A DNA stretch of 64,000 nucleotides from Pedobacter metabolipauper (GTDB lineage Bacteria; Bacteroidota; Bacteroidia; Sphingobacteriales; Sphingobacteriaceae). Numbering within the stretch: the stretch's first letter is position 1; every line of letters begins with the position of its first letter. The stretch lies in NCBI RefSeq assembly GCF_004362715.1, contig NZ_SNYC01000004.1, positions 1 to 64,000 on the forward strand, written 5' to 3'. The translations under genes were made by a program, and so were the position numbers. This document shows positions 6,766-16,005 of the stretch, one piece after another. The notes under the pieces are model-generated. The model made no database searches. It worked only from the letters and a program-made list of their open reading frames with translations, and was not told the DNA's origin.

Positions 6766-9700
6766 TTATCTGTTAAGGTAAATTCTTAATTTATTTACAT
6801 AATCTGTATCAGTTGGCTTTCCATTAAAAGGTAGTCTTCCGGAAACTCCATAGTTTGCTCTATATCCATCCGCCTCTAAATTAAGTTTGGACCGATTTTG
6901 GAATTCAATACGCTTTGTGCCAGGAGATAATGAAACCTCTCCTCTAGCTATCTGACCACCATGAGTAAGTTCATGGGCTTGATTACCCAAGCTTCCAGAA
7001 TTGTTTATCACGTATGTTCCATCCTCTCTTCTTTCAACAGTAGTGGTTTGTATTTGATTATCTCCACTTTCAGTGATTTTAACTCCATCACCGAGTGCAA
7101 ACTTTATTCCTTCTACAGCCCCTATTTGGTCTATAGCATTAACAGTTTCGACATTTGTATTTATTCTCTCAACATTATCTGCAATTTTATTAACAAGCCT
7201 TCCGACTTTTGATTCCTTGCCTTTTGAAGATGCTTCTCGAACCTTTGCTGCCAAATGTTGATTTTTTTTAACCAACTTTTCATTGGTTTTAACTATCCCA
7301 TTTTGTATAGTTTCACCTTTCTTTCTTTCTACATCATTTTCCCATTCCATACCATCTAGATCAACTCTTCCTATTGGATTATTTCCTACATAATTATAGG
7401 TTGATTCTGAATAATATTTCTCCGCCATCGGATCTATCACATTCCACCTCGCTATAACCGGGTCATAGAACCTAGCCCCATAGTCATACTGCTCCAGCTC
7501 ATTTTGCAACTCCTTGCCATTGTAAAGATAATTATTTGTACCTCCCATTACACTATTTTTTTGTCCAAATGGATGATAGTTATCTTCCTGGAGCTTCTGG
7601 ATCTGCCCAGGGTTGTTTGGATCGCTGCGGAAACTATACCTCACATTGCCCAGATGATCTTTCAAGTCATATTCATAACTATAGCTGGTACCGCTCTTTC
7701 TTGCAAGCCCTTCGCTGGTCTGGATAAATTTAAGAACCCCGGCGTTGTAGTGGATCCCATCGATATAATCAGATGAACCTTCCAAACTGCTTGCCTTTTT
7801 TATCTTTCTGCCAGTGCCATCATACGTATATGTGATATTAAATGAGCCTGCTCTTGTAGCCGTTACTGGTAAATTCAGGTTGTTGTAAGTAAGCACAGCT
7901 CCAGTCCTGCCGTCCGTGGTGGCATTGCCGTTCAGATCGTAAGCATAAGTACCCGCCATTGGAATTGAACCGGCAGAAATACTGCTCAGTCTATTACCTG
8001 TATTTCCATTCGCGTTCTGATAGTAATATTGGGAAATACCCTGGTCATTCCGGTTCATGCTGGCAATGTTCCCCATGTTATCGTAGGTTATTTCTTCTTT
8101 CATCACGATGCCCGTACTTATACCTTTAGTCAGCCGGTTTAGCTTATCATAGGTATAAGTGAATTTATTTGTTAGCCCTGTTCCCCAGTTCTGACTGGCA
8201 ATATTGCCATTGTACTGTGGGTTAGCATTAGAAAGCGTATCGTAGCCCAGCTTCATACTAAATTGTCCTGAGACCCCTTGTTTTAACCAGCCACGCTCGT
8301 TGTAGGCATATTTGGTACTTTGTAAACCGTTATGCAGCTGCTTCTCTTTCAATTGTCCAATCTCATTGTAAACCTGGTTAGACAACGTTACCAGAGGATT
8401 TGTGGTACTTGGGTTATCACCCGTTTTTTGTCTAACGAGTTTAACCCTACCTTGGTGATCATAGGTATATTCGTTATACACATACAGCTTTTCTTGATTT
8501 AACACATAATGCCTGCGGGTACTTTTAATCAGCTCACCTGCAAAGTTGTAGGTATTGACGATCTCATCGTAGTTCTTCTCATTAATCGATCCGGGAAGAT
8601 AATGCTGTTTGTATATACGCACCACTCGGCCTTTATCGTCATAGTAGTTGATTGTCCATAGATAATCACCGGCAGATCCAAGTACTTTGACCCTTGTCGC
8701 CGTCAATAGGCCTTTGGTTTTGTTACTATAGTTCGCACTCAGGTTTTCAGGCATCCATTCGATGTTGTAATCATCGTAATAATTCACCACCTGTACATCC
8801 ATCGTAGCCGCGCCGGTAGGAAGTGCATTCAAGGTATAGCCAAACCAGCTGCCATAAGACCGGTCTTCCCATGTTGTTAAGTTAGGGTTATTATCAAAAT
8901 GTGCCTGGATCGCAGAACTGGGTTGATCATATTGCCGTTCCACACCAGTCATGATTACCCGGCCAAGGCCATCATATTTGGTAAAGCCAAAGTATGGGTA
9001 TGGTGCACCGAGGACTTGTGCCTGCACCGGATCACGGGTCAGCACTACCTGGCCAAGATTGTTGTATACAAATTGATCCCAGCCACCTTTACCGGGAATC
9101 TTCTTTTCAATTACTCTTCTTCTGCTATCGTACCGGTAACCATAAATGAAATTGGTAAAAACCGGATCTGCTTCTGTAAAGCTTGATACCCCTACACCAG
9201 GAGGCAATACGTAACGCAAATTACCCAACACATCATAGACGTAATAGGTAGACAGCACAGTACCTTCGTCTTTCCAAATCCGCTTTACGAGAACTTGTCC
9301 CTCCAGATCTTTAAATTCTTCAGTCGTACCTGCTCTTCCAGATACCCAGTTCTCATCCTTTATGATTGTCTTATAAAGTGTATTTGCAGGGTAAGTATTA
9401 GTTGCAGACGCACCATTTGCATTGACCTCCCAAATCATCACCTCATCAGTAATGTTCGATGTTTGATCTATAACCACAGTTCTACCTGTAGTTGCTGTAC
9501 GACTGGCAGCCGGCTGCCAGGACAGTCCCGGCGCGCCTTGTTCCAACACCCGGTTTAACGGTGAACTTTCAAACACACTAACGCTATATGGATGCTGGGT
9601 TCTTACCACATTTGCATCCCAGCTGGAAGTACCGTAGAAGTTTCCCTGAGTAGCCGTCGCCCCGACCCTATAGGTCCCATCATTACCAGAAGCATCTGCA

Positions 9701-10002
9701 TACGGGAGATATTTTTTCACTTCCCTGCCAAGTACATCATATTCAACAGGCAATACAATATCTTTTTTGTTTGGACTGGCCTGCCACTGCACAGTTTGCA
9801 ACAAACGTCCAAGGCCGTCGATGTACTGGATCGTCTTGTTCACCGAATCTACAGGAAGTCCGGCAAGTGAAGCAGCGGTATTCCGGTTTGCAGCTTTCAC
9901 TTTGCTTACAATTATGTAGTTTTGGTTTGTATTGGGAGTTTGCGCCTGTACACCAGTTATACCGGTAACGTAGAGTATTGTTAAATAGAGAATCTTTTTC
10001 AT
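6766..10002 (-). CDS. Secreted Rhs-repeat protein with a putative metallopeptidase toxin tip
   Basis: The product has 1078 residues. A Sec signal (MKKILYLTILYVTGITGVQA) is followed by a DUF6443-type region (DGLGRLLQTVQWQASP, EYDVLGREVKKYLPYA), many YD repeats through about residue 830, and the Rhs core GARFYDPVIARWNVIDPMAE at about 842-861 ending NYVGNNPIGRVDLDG. The last 195 residues are a separate tip: a helical charged linker and then AHELTHGGQIARGE with HELTH at 1010-1014 and EADGY at 1043, the arrangement of a gluzincin-type zinc peptidase. Rhs shells usually encapsulate and release such a tip. It is the third gene of a four-gene operon. No type VI or type IX targeting domain was seen; the toxin function is inferred. 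Confidence 0.85.
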   Translation of the reverse strand: MKKILYLTILYVTGITGVQAQTPNTNQNYIIVSKVKAANRNTAASLAGLPVDSVNKTIQYIDGLGRLLQTVQWQASPNKKDIVLPVEYDVLGREVKKYLPYADASGNDGTYRVGATATQGNFYGTSSWDANVVRTQHPYSVSVFESSPLNRVLEQGAPGLSWQPAASRTATTGRTVVIDQTSNITDEVMIWEVNANGASATNTYPANTLYKTIIKDENWVSGRAGTTEEFKDLEGQVLVKRIWKDEGTVLSTYYVYDVLGNLRYVLPPGVGVSSFTEADPVFTNFIYGYRYDSRRRVIEKKIPGKGGWDQFVYNNLGQVVLTRDPVQAQVLGAPYPYFGFTKYDGLGRVIMTGVERQYDQPSSAIQAHFDNNPNLTTWEDRSYGSWFGYTLNALPTGAATMDVQVVNYYDDYNIEWMPENLSANYSNKTKGLLTATRVKVLGSAGDYLWTINYYDDKGRVVRIYKQHYLPGSINEKNYDEIVNTYNFAGELIKSTRRHYVLNQEKLYVYNEYTYDHQGRVKLVRQKTGDNPSTTNPLVTLSNQVYNEIGQLKEKQLHNGLQSTKYAYNERGWLKQGVSGQFSMKLGYDTLSNANPQYNGNIASQNWGTGLTNKFTYTYDKLNRLTKGISTGIVMKEEITYDNMGNIASMNRNDQGISQYYYQNANGNTGNRLSSISAGSIPMAGTYAYDLNGNATTDGRTGAVLTYNNLNLPVTATRAGSFNITYTYDGTGRKIKKASSLEGSSDYIDGIHYNAGVLKFIQTSEGLARKSGTSYSYEYDLKDHLGNVRYSFRSDPNNPGQIQKLQEDNYHPFGQKNSVMGGTNNYLYNGKELQNELEQYDYGARFYDPVIARWNVIDPMAEKYYSESTYNYVGNNPIGRVDLDGMEWENDVERKKGETIQNGIVKTNEKLVKKNQHLAAKVREASSKGKESKVGRLVNKIADNVERINTNVETVNAIDQIGAVEGIKFALGDGVKITESGDNQIQTTTVERREDGTYVINNSGSLGNQAHELTHGGQIARGEVSLSPGTKRIEFQNRSKLNLEADGYRANYGVSGRLPFNGKPTDTDYVNKLRIYLNR

Positions 10003-10020
10003 GAGCTGTACGTTAATAAT

Positions 10021-10368
10021 TTAGTGGATTAAATTGCCTGAGGCTGATGTTACAGGCTTTACAACCGGCTTATAGGTATCTTTCTGAACACCCGTAAGGA
10101 CAGCGCGAAATTTCTTATTCTTCTCTTCTACCAATACCTGAATTTTTTCCAGCTTTTCTTTGCTACTTAGTAACTTGTTTGCCAGAACTAGTTCGACCTC
10201 CAATTTATAGGCTTCCTGAATCGTATTGATTTGAGAAGCTTTTTCGGGATCGCTGTTTAACTTCTTTTGTAAATTGAGCTGTTTTAACTTTACGCTATCT
10301 ACTTTCTGGGCATAAGCAGCTGAGGTAATTAGCAATATCATTATAAAACTGACAGATAATAATTTCAT
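10021..10368 (-). CDS. Small helical periplasmic protein with an LTxxQ motif
   Basis: The 115-residue product has a clear signal peptide (MKLLSVSFIMILLITSAAYA then Q). The mature part is helical and highly charged: VDSVKLKQLNLQKKLNSDPE, EAYKLEVELVLANKLLSSKE, KNKKFRAVLTGVQKDTY. LTGVQ fits the LTxxQ motif of Spy/CpxP periplasmic chaperones, and the overall length is similar. It lies 18 bases before the Rhs gene and 16 after the large shell gene, so it is probably made with them. A chaperone role for the two huge secreted proteins is an attractive inference but unproven. Confidence 0.6.
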   Translation of the reverse strand: MKLLSVSFIMILLITSAAYAQKVDSVKLKQLNLQKKLNSDPEKASQINTIQEAYKLEVELVLANKLLSSKEKLEKIQVLVEEKNKKFRAVLTGVQKDTYKPVVKPVTSASGNLIH

Positions 10369-10384
10369 GATCTTCTATTTCTAA

Positions 10385-13300
10385 TTATTGAACAATTTGA
10401 ACTGCAGTACCATTTGGATTTAAAGAATAAGTCCGGGTAATATTCTGATACTGCAAACCAAAATAGTAATCGTAATCTATCCAGTTGTACTCCATCACTT
10501 TTTTAACACCGCAGAAATAGGATGAGACACCGGCATTTATGGTAATGGTCGTATTTGGATTTACCGGGTCCTGAATATCGTAATTTCCAGTATTGGTTAC
10601 CGTTTCATGTAAGATCAGCTGTATTGGACTCTGAAGAACATAAGGAATGGTACAGGAAGCATCCATATAAAAGCGGATATATAGATCCTGATTAAAATAG
10701 TTATTATAGCTATCTCCAAAATATGCACCTCCATCGAGCTCTAACCTTGCATAAATAACTCCCGCAAATGGATTGGTCGAAACCACATGATAAGCGAACT
10801 GATTCATTATGCTTTGATTATTGTCTTTTATGTTGTCTAGCCGGTTAAATAAATCATATTCATAAAATTTACTCTGTCCCCTTGCATCAATCCCTCTGGT
10901 TATACCCACAAGAGGCTTATATACATAAGTAGTAATTAATGATCTCAACGCAGAACTGGAACGTAAAGGATCAATAAAAGACACTATCGAACTTTCTGCC
11001 GGATTTGAAACATTCTCGAAATTCTGAATGGTTGCGCTGCCACCTAATATAGATGAGACCGTATTGAAATCTGCATTTTCTATTTTACCAATCAGTGAAT
11101 TACCATTATAACTCCATAGAAAAACATCATTTTTAACATCATTTACTCTTGTCCAAAGCACGTTGGAATGATCAGAGTAATTTAAAAGTTCAACCTTTTC
11201 ATATCCCCCTATCTGATTCAAAATAACTGATGGCAAGATCCTGCCACCAGACCAGTTTTTAAACAGGGTTTCGTTGCTTTCTGTACTGCCCAGATAGCTA
11301 CGTTGATATTTTAAAGGAACACCCCAAATATAATTAGCAACCAATGATTGCCGTGCCGATTCTGCTTCTGTATTGGAATAGCTAAGTTCGTCCGGATAAT
11401 AATAGGTATACGTAATTGGCAGTGATTTGCTGTTGTATGTTATTTTCTGTTTTAATAGTTCATCATTGGTACGGTATTGATAGGCATTTCGTGCAACTAC
11501 TACATTTGAGTTGAAATAAGATTTAGTAGAATCCGCGGTCAATTCAAATCTCCTGCTGGCATATTTTTGATCAACCATATAGAACGTCTCATTAGCCGGC
11601 ATGCAACTTCCCCCTGAGCCTGAATCTGAATAATAACCCATTTTAACCGGTATACTATTTAAAACAGATTCAACCAAAGTATATTGGCTAATTTCCTGTG
11701 TTTTAAGTTGGTTATTGTTATCCCTGGTTTCCTTTTTTAACAGTCTGCCGCGCAACTCCGCCTTCTCATCGCTGATCATAAAAGGATAGTTGGAGTACGT
11801 TGTTAGGGCAGCATTAAAAATGGTGGTACTTAAATATTGATACTGCTGGCTCCTGTTTAATATCAAGTCGGGATATTCATCAGATGAAGTAAACTGATAA
11901 GTTGTTTTACCACCCGTACTTAAAGTATTAACTACCTCGTGTACTTTTTTATAACCTACAAAGTTATCTGTTGGAAACAGATTGTGCTCTGAAACGATGG
12001 TATTGTTGTAGATCGAATTATACGAAAAATCACTATAGTTATAAATGGGGTAAGCATGTACAGGAACATACCCTACATTTCCAGTGGATATGTTACTTCC
12101 AATTTCTGTTTCGTAATAATAACTGATCTTCGTAGGAACACCCACATTATCTCTTTGAATCTGGTATTTGACCCTCGATCCGCCACCTTTAACATTTTCA
12201 TTGTTAAAACGAAAAACATTCGCCTCATATTCTATATCTATCCCACCACCTGTATCGAAATGAACTGTTTTTAACAATCCCTGCTTGGTATAAGCGTCAT
12301 TTGGCGCTGCATTTTCTCCCGTGAGTGTGACAGTCGGTGTTAAGTTCTGGAGGGTAAATGGCAATAATGCATTCGTACCTAACGAAGGATAAAAATTTAT
12401 TGCTGGCTTTCCTGTTGTGGCGCCATTGCCATTAAAATAGCCAAAATAATCCTTTTCTTTAGATGATTTTACCGGCATCCGCAGATCTTCAAAATACTCA
12501 TATCTGGCTTCTACAATTTCCTTATTTCCAGATAATGCAACGTTGTTAATAGCATTCAGTTTAAGCTTTTTACATTCAGGGGCACTACTACAATTAGGGG
12601 CAGTAAAATAGCCATAGTCTAACCGATAGTTTTTAATTACATTCTGATTGATGTCCTTCAGGACTATGCCGGTAAGCGCTTTGTCATCTACAATGTCTTC
12701 CCGGTTATGATTGTATAAAAATGAGATCTCACTTTCCGAAGCATGAATGTTTTTAATGCGTAAATATTTCTTATACCGGTTCCTTACATCATTACTCTGA
12801 AGAGGAAAAGGGGAAACAGCGCCATTGTTATAATACCCGGGAGGTAAAAAATACTCCTGGTGTGTAGTACTATATTCACCAATCGTACTTTGGTCATATT
12901 CATAGGTAATGATCTTCCTGGAATTAAGATCTTCCATACCCGTTAGGAATAAAGTGATCATTGCCTCGGGAAATGAGTAAAACTGCTCACTTGCTAAATT
13001 ATGACTCAATACGACATCGTAGGCATCAAAAGTATACTTAACACCTTGTGGTGTCGTTACTACAAGCTTATAAAGATTCTTAGCATCCGGATAATAGATC
13101 GCAGTGCTCTGACTACCGCTTACTATGGTAAAACTGATATTCAGGTTCCGTTTTTCAACAAGTAATTCAATTTTGTTCTTCTGTCCATTTAATTCGACAG
13201 CCTCTAAATTTTTAGTGATATAGAATTTGGTCGATAGTCCCGGAGCATTCACAGAGAAAACATCAGGTGCTGCATCTACCTCACAAGTTTGAACACCCGT

Positions 13301-13780
13301 AATATCTGCCAGTTGAAGCCAGCCTAGTTTTGAATAATAATCTACAGCGCCAGGTTCAAACAAATCAGGCTCACCATAAGAGCTAATCTTTTTATCAAAA
13401 TCACTTACGTCGCATATTTGCCGGGTTACCGTCCCGGATGCCCCTGTTAAATTCCAGCCAAGACCGGTATTTGAGGAAATATCCGAAACCTTATTTCCCA
13501 ATGAATTATATTCTAACCTTATTGGAACACTTAGTTTATCATTCAGACCATATTTAAAAAAGTCGAAACCATAATTAAGTTTTCCCGAATAATGGCCAAC
13601 AGGAGCAAAATTGTGGCTTAAAAGCGAGGCGACAGTTGGATCTGTTGCGGTTGTTTGTTTTTTAATGTGATCCCAATGCTTTAACTGGCCATAGGAATCA
13701 TTGCAATAGAAAATCGTCAGCAGTAGCAGAATCACTCTAAATTGGGTAGCCATTTTCGGAAATATTATTTTATATCCCAT
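10385..13780 (-). CDS. Very large secreted YD/Rhs-like shell protein, partner of the Rhs toxin
   Basis: The product has 1131 residues, or 1122 if the ATG at 13751-13753 is used; from there the signal peptide MATQFRVILLLLTIFYCNDS, then YGQ, is standard, so that start is preferred. The body is beta-rich with SpvB/YD-like features: LRLEYNSLGNKVSDISSNTG near residue 90 and a YD-type unit GIDARGQSKFYEYDLFNRLD near 960. The C-terminal 130 residues (GVIYARLELDGGAYFGDSYN and a Cys-containing domain) form a separate domain seen in large Bacteroidota surface proteins. It starts the operon with the LTxxQ protein and the Rhs protein. The job of the partner is unknown. Confidence 0.75.
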   Translation of the reverse strand: MGYKIIFPKMATQFRVILLLLTIFYCNDSYGQLKHWDHIKKQTTATDPTVASLLSHNFAPVGHYSGKLNYGFDFFKYGLNDKLSVPIRLEYNSLGNKVSDISSNTGLGWNLTGASGTVTRQICDVSDFDKKISSYGEPDLFEPGAVDYYSKLGWLQLADITGVQTCEVDAAPDVFSVNAPGLSTKFYITKNLEAVELNGQKNKIELLVEKRNLNISFTIVSGSQSTAIYYPDAKNLYKLVVTTPQGVKYTFDAYDVVLSHNLASEQFYSFPEAMITLFLTGMEDLNSRKIITYEYDQSTIGEYSTTHQEYFLPPGYYNNGAVSPFPLQSNDVRNRYKKYLRIKNIHASESEISFLYNHNREDIVDDKALTGIVLKDINQNVIKNYRLDYGYFTAPNCSSAPECKKLKLNAINNVALSGNKEIVEARYEYFEDLRMPVKSSKEKDYFGYFNGNGATTGKPAINFYPSLGTNALLPFTLQNLTPTVTLTGENAAPNDAYTKQGLLKTVHFDTGGGIDIEYEANVFRFNNENVKGGGSRVKYQIQRDNVGVPTKISYYYETEIGSNISTGNVGYVPVHAYPIYNYSDFSYNSIYNNTIVSEHNLFPTDNFVGYKKVHEVVNTLSTGGKTTYQFTSSDEYPDLILNRSQQYQYLSTTIFNAALTTYSNYPFMISDEKAELRGRLLKKETRDNNNQLKTQEISQYTLVESVLNSIPVKMGYYSDSGSGGSCMPANETFYMVDQKYASRRFELTADSTKSYFNSNVVVARNAYQYRTNDELLKQKITYNSKSLPITYTYYYPDELSYSNTEAESARQSLVANYIWGVPLKYQRSYLGSTESNETLFKNWSGGRILPSVILNQIGGYEKVELLNYSDHSNVLWTRVNDVKNDVFLWSYNGNSLIGKIENADFNTVSSILGGSATIQNFENVSNPAESSIVSFIDPLRSSSALRSLITTYVYKPLVGITRGIDARGQSKFYEYDLFNRLDNIKDNNQSIMNQFAYHVVSTNPFAGVIYARLELDGGAYFGDSYNNYFNQDLYIRFYMDASCTIPYVLQSPIQLILHETVTNTGNYDIQDPVNPNTTITINAGVSSYFCGVKKVMEYNWIDYDYYFGLQYQNITRTYSLNPNGTAVQIVQ

Positions 13781-14129
13781 TATATCTGATAGAATTAGTC
13801 AATGATTGAATAGTAGAGAAAAAAAGAAAAATGTTTAATAAGATTTTTGAAGCCGCGTTTGCAGAAGCATGGCCTGGAAAAATTACAGAATGATCTTCTA
13901 TGAATTTTGAGAGCATTTGAGACGTTTAAAACTAGTTTTTTCTTCGACTAAGGTAAAGCAATTTTTGTAAAACAAAACGCCTAATTGAAAAGATATTAAA
14001 CTTTTAAAAACAATGTTAACAAGATTAATTAATTAGCTTCTTAACATAGTTTATCGTCTAATTAACTCTTGTGTACAGAAAACGATATAGTAATCCTATT
14101 AAAAAAGACAATCACGTACCAGGTTAATT
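13781..14129. other. 349-base AT-rich intergenic stretch
   Basis: This stretch separates the Rhs operon start from the stop of the membrane protein gene. I saw no gene, hairpin terminator or clear TAnnTTTG promoter reading into the Rhs operon. The only open frame of note is a 20-codon plus-strand frame (13831-13893) with nothing to support it. The Rhs operon promoter is expected here but could not be located. Confidence 0.5.
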
Positions 14130-14849
14130 TTACAAATTGATAGTTGCAAATTGATCCATTGCTGATTTCCACCAATTCCAATTGCCGGCCAGGTTCATCG
14201 TAACATGCAGCACAATGAAAAGCAATATAGCCACTATATAGGGGACACGAATGTGGCTTAAACGACGGTCATCGGCAATGAGTAGTAAAAAGACAAGCTC
14301 TACAATGATAAAACTTGCATTCAATGTCTTGCTAAAACTATCAAACCATGGAATAAAGAAAAGTAAGCGAGTGATGGCCGGAGGCAATACGGTAAGTACG
14401 GTACAGGCCATGTACCTGGCATGCAGTTGAATTTTTTTGCCATACCAGATTCCTAAACCAAAAAATAAGATAAAGAGGACAAGAGAATACATATCAATAT
14501 ATGAAAGCGTATAGACCGAACCCGGTGGGTAATTGGCCTTGGCACTCATCATCGTGTGCATCATCTTAATACCTCCTAAAACAAGAAGCGGCACAAGTAC
14601 AATAGCGCTTATTTTGCCTAATTTACGATGGAGGGATATTTTACCTTTCTTGTATAAAAGTGGCTGAACAATAAGCAGCAGCATCCATAAACCGGCAGTG
14701 GCTCCATGTATATGATGATAAATGCCGGTTTGCAACAGCCTGCCAAAATAAGAAGTTGAAAAACCTATCCATGTAGTTAAAACTGCCAGTGCAAAATACC
14801 AGTGTGCATTTGGATAAAGTACATTATTCTTAACGGAATTTACTGACAT
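14130..14849 (-). CDS. Seven-helix integral membrane protein of unknown function
   Basis: The 239-residue product has about seven hydrophobic segments, including YFALAVLTTWIGFSTSYFG, ATAGLWMLLLIVQPLLY, LGKISAIVLVPLLVLGGIK and YIVAILLFIVLHVTMNLAG. Histidines near helix ends (YHHIHGATAGLW, KISLHRKLGKI, LHARYM) recall DUF2306 or cytochrome-b-like membrane proteins. It stands alone, with flanking intergenic regions on both sides. I cannot assign a function. Confidence 0.75.
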   Translation of the reverse strand: MSVNSVKNNVLYPNAHWYFALAVLTTWIGFSTSYFGRLLQTGIYHHIHGATAGLWMLLLIVQPLLYKKGKISLHRKLGKISAIVLVPLLVLGGIKMMHTMMSAKANYPPGSVYTLSYIDMYSLVLFILFFGLGIWYGKKIQLHARYMACTVLTVLPPAITRLLFFIPWFDSFSKTLNASFIIVELVFLLLIADDRRLSHIRVPYIVAILLFIVLHVTMNLAGNWNWWKSAMDQFATINL

Positions 14850-15070
14850 ACAATCTATTAATGATTAAATATAATCAGACCACAGCAATTATCAAATAAT
14901 TTATGAACAAATCTTAACAAGATGCAAATATGAACTTAATTCACAAAAAATAATATTGACCCAAAGCTATTAATTAAAAAACACCTTAGCAATAATGACC
15001 TAAACAATATACCTCAGCCTGCTGTTAATTTATGTGAAATCTAATACCTGATCTCAAAACACGACTGAAC

Positions 15071-15853
15071 ATGCCCGAACTACCCGACCTGGAAATATTT
15101 GCTGTAAACCTGGAGAAACGTTTTAAGAACAAGACCCTCGAAAAGCTGGAAGTTATTGTTCCTAAAAGACTAAACGTATCTGAAACCGAGTTGAAAGAAG
15201 CCCTTGAAGGTCACCAGCTGCAGGCTGTGCTTCGGGAAGGTAAAACCATGCAATTGCATTTTGGCGGGGGCAACGTACTCGGGCTACATTTAATGTTACA
15301 CGGAGAGATCAGGCTGGTTGAGAAAGATGACCAGGTTAAGTTCAGGATCATCGAATTTCATTTTAAAGGCGACAATAGCTTCGCCTTAACAGATTTTCAG
15401 AAAATGGCCACGCCAACCCTTAATCCGGAACCATCTGAAGTACCAGATGCATTATCAAAAGATTTTACCATCACCTATTTAAAAGAACTGCTGTCAAAAA
15501 AGAAGATCCAGATCAAAACATTACTCATGGATCAGCATTTGATCCGCGGTATCGGAAACACCTATGCAGACGAAATCCTGTGGCACACCAGGATCTCTCC
15601 TTTTTCTATTGCCAAAGCCATTCCGGAAAAAAAGGTTAAAGATCTTTACCAGGGGATAGAAGAAGTGCTCCGAAAAGAAATCATGCAGCTTACCAGGGCC
15701 ATTCCAGACAGCTTTAATGCAGAGGTTAAAGATTTCTTAAAAATTCACAATCCGGATCTGAAGCATAGCCCTACTGGTCATGAGATCAAAATCGATAAAA
15801 TTGGCGGCAGAAAAACATATTATACCGATGAACAGGTACAGTATAATTTGTAA
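15071..15853 (+). CDS. Fpg/Nei-family DNA glycosylase without zinc-finger cysteines
   Basis: The 260-residue product has the family N terminus MPELPDLEIFAVNLEKRF, with the catalytic Pro2 and Glu3, a conserved lysine in REGKTMQLHF, and the helix-two-turn-helix signature QHLIRGIGNTYADEILWHTR. Such enzymes excise oxidised bases and nick DNA by beta/delta elimination. At the C terminus, where Fpg has a four-cysteine zinc finger, this protein has HSPTGHEIKIDKIGGRKTYY then TDEQVQ: the hairpin arginine is kept but all four cysteines are gone. This is the zincless-finger arrangement known in NEIL1 and plant Fpg. Length is close to normal (about 270). Confidence 0.9.
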   Translation: MPELPDLEIFAVNLEKRFKNKTLEKLEVIVPKRLNVSETELKEALEGHQLQAVLREGKTMQLHFGGGNVLGLHLMLHGEIRLVEKDDQVKFRIIEFHFKGDNSFALTDFQKMATPTLNPEPSEVPDALSKDFTITYLKELLSKKKIQIKTLLMDQHLIRGIGNTYADEILWHTRISPFSIAKAIPEKKVKDLYQGIEEVLRKEIMQLTRAIPDSFNAEVKDFLKIHNPDLKHSPTGHEIKIDKIGGRKTYYTDEQVQYNL

Positions 15854-15977
15854 CAACTTTTAAACTATAACCTGACCTATTTCATAACAGCAAACTAACA
15901 AACCGTTAACAGCACGACCTTAGTTTTGTGGCATAAATATTTGGTTAGTATTTATAAAGTTTAGGTTAGTTGATAAG

Positions 15978-16005
15978 AAAAGCCATGATGGATGTCAGGG
16001 CTTTT
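15978..16005. terminator. Probable hairpin terminator at the end of the phosphatase gene
   Basis: AAAAGCC (15978-15984) pairs with GGCTTTT (15999-16005), with a 14-base loop. The hairpin overlaps the stop of the minus-strand phosphatase gene and gives a T run on either strand, so it could also end a short plus-strand transcript. Stem is only seven pairs. Confidence 0.45.

Noticed and set aside
8899..9870. Several plus-strand open frames of 87-95 codons opposite the Rhs gene
   Set aside because: They are antisense to YD repeats and their translations are cysteine- and isoleucine-rich without motifs; the Rhs frame explains the region.
13831..13893. A 20-codon plus-strand frame (MFNKIFEAAFAEAWPGKITE)
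   Set aside because: Too short to judge, no ribosome site or neighbouring context, and the sequence matches no family I know.
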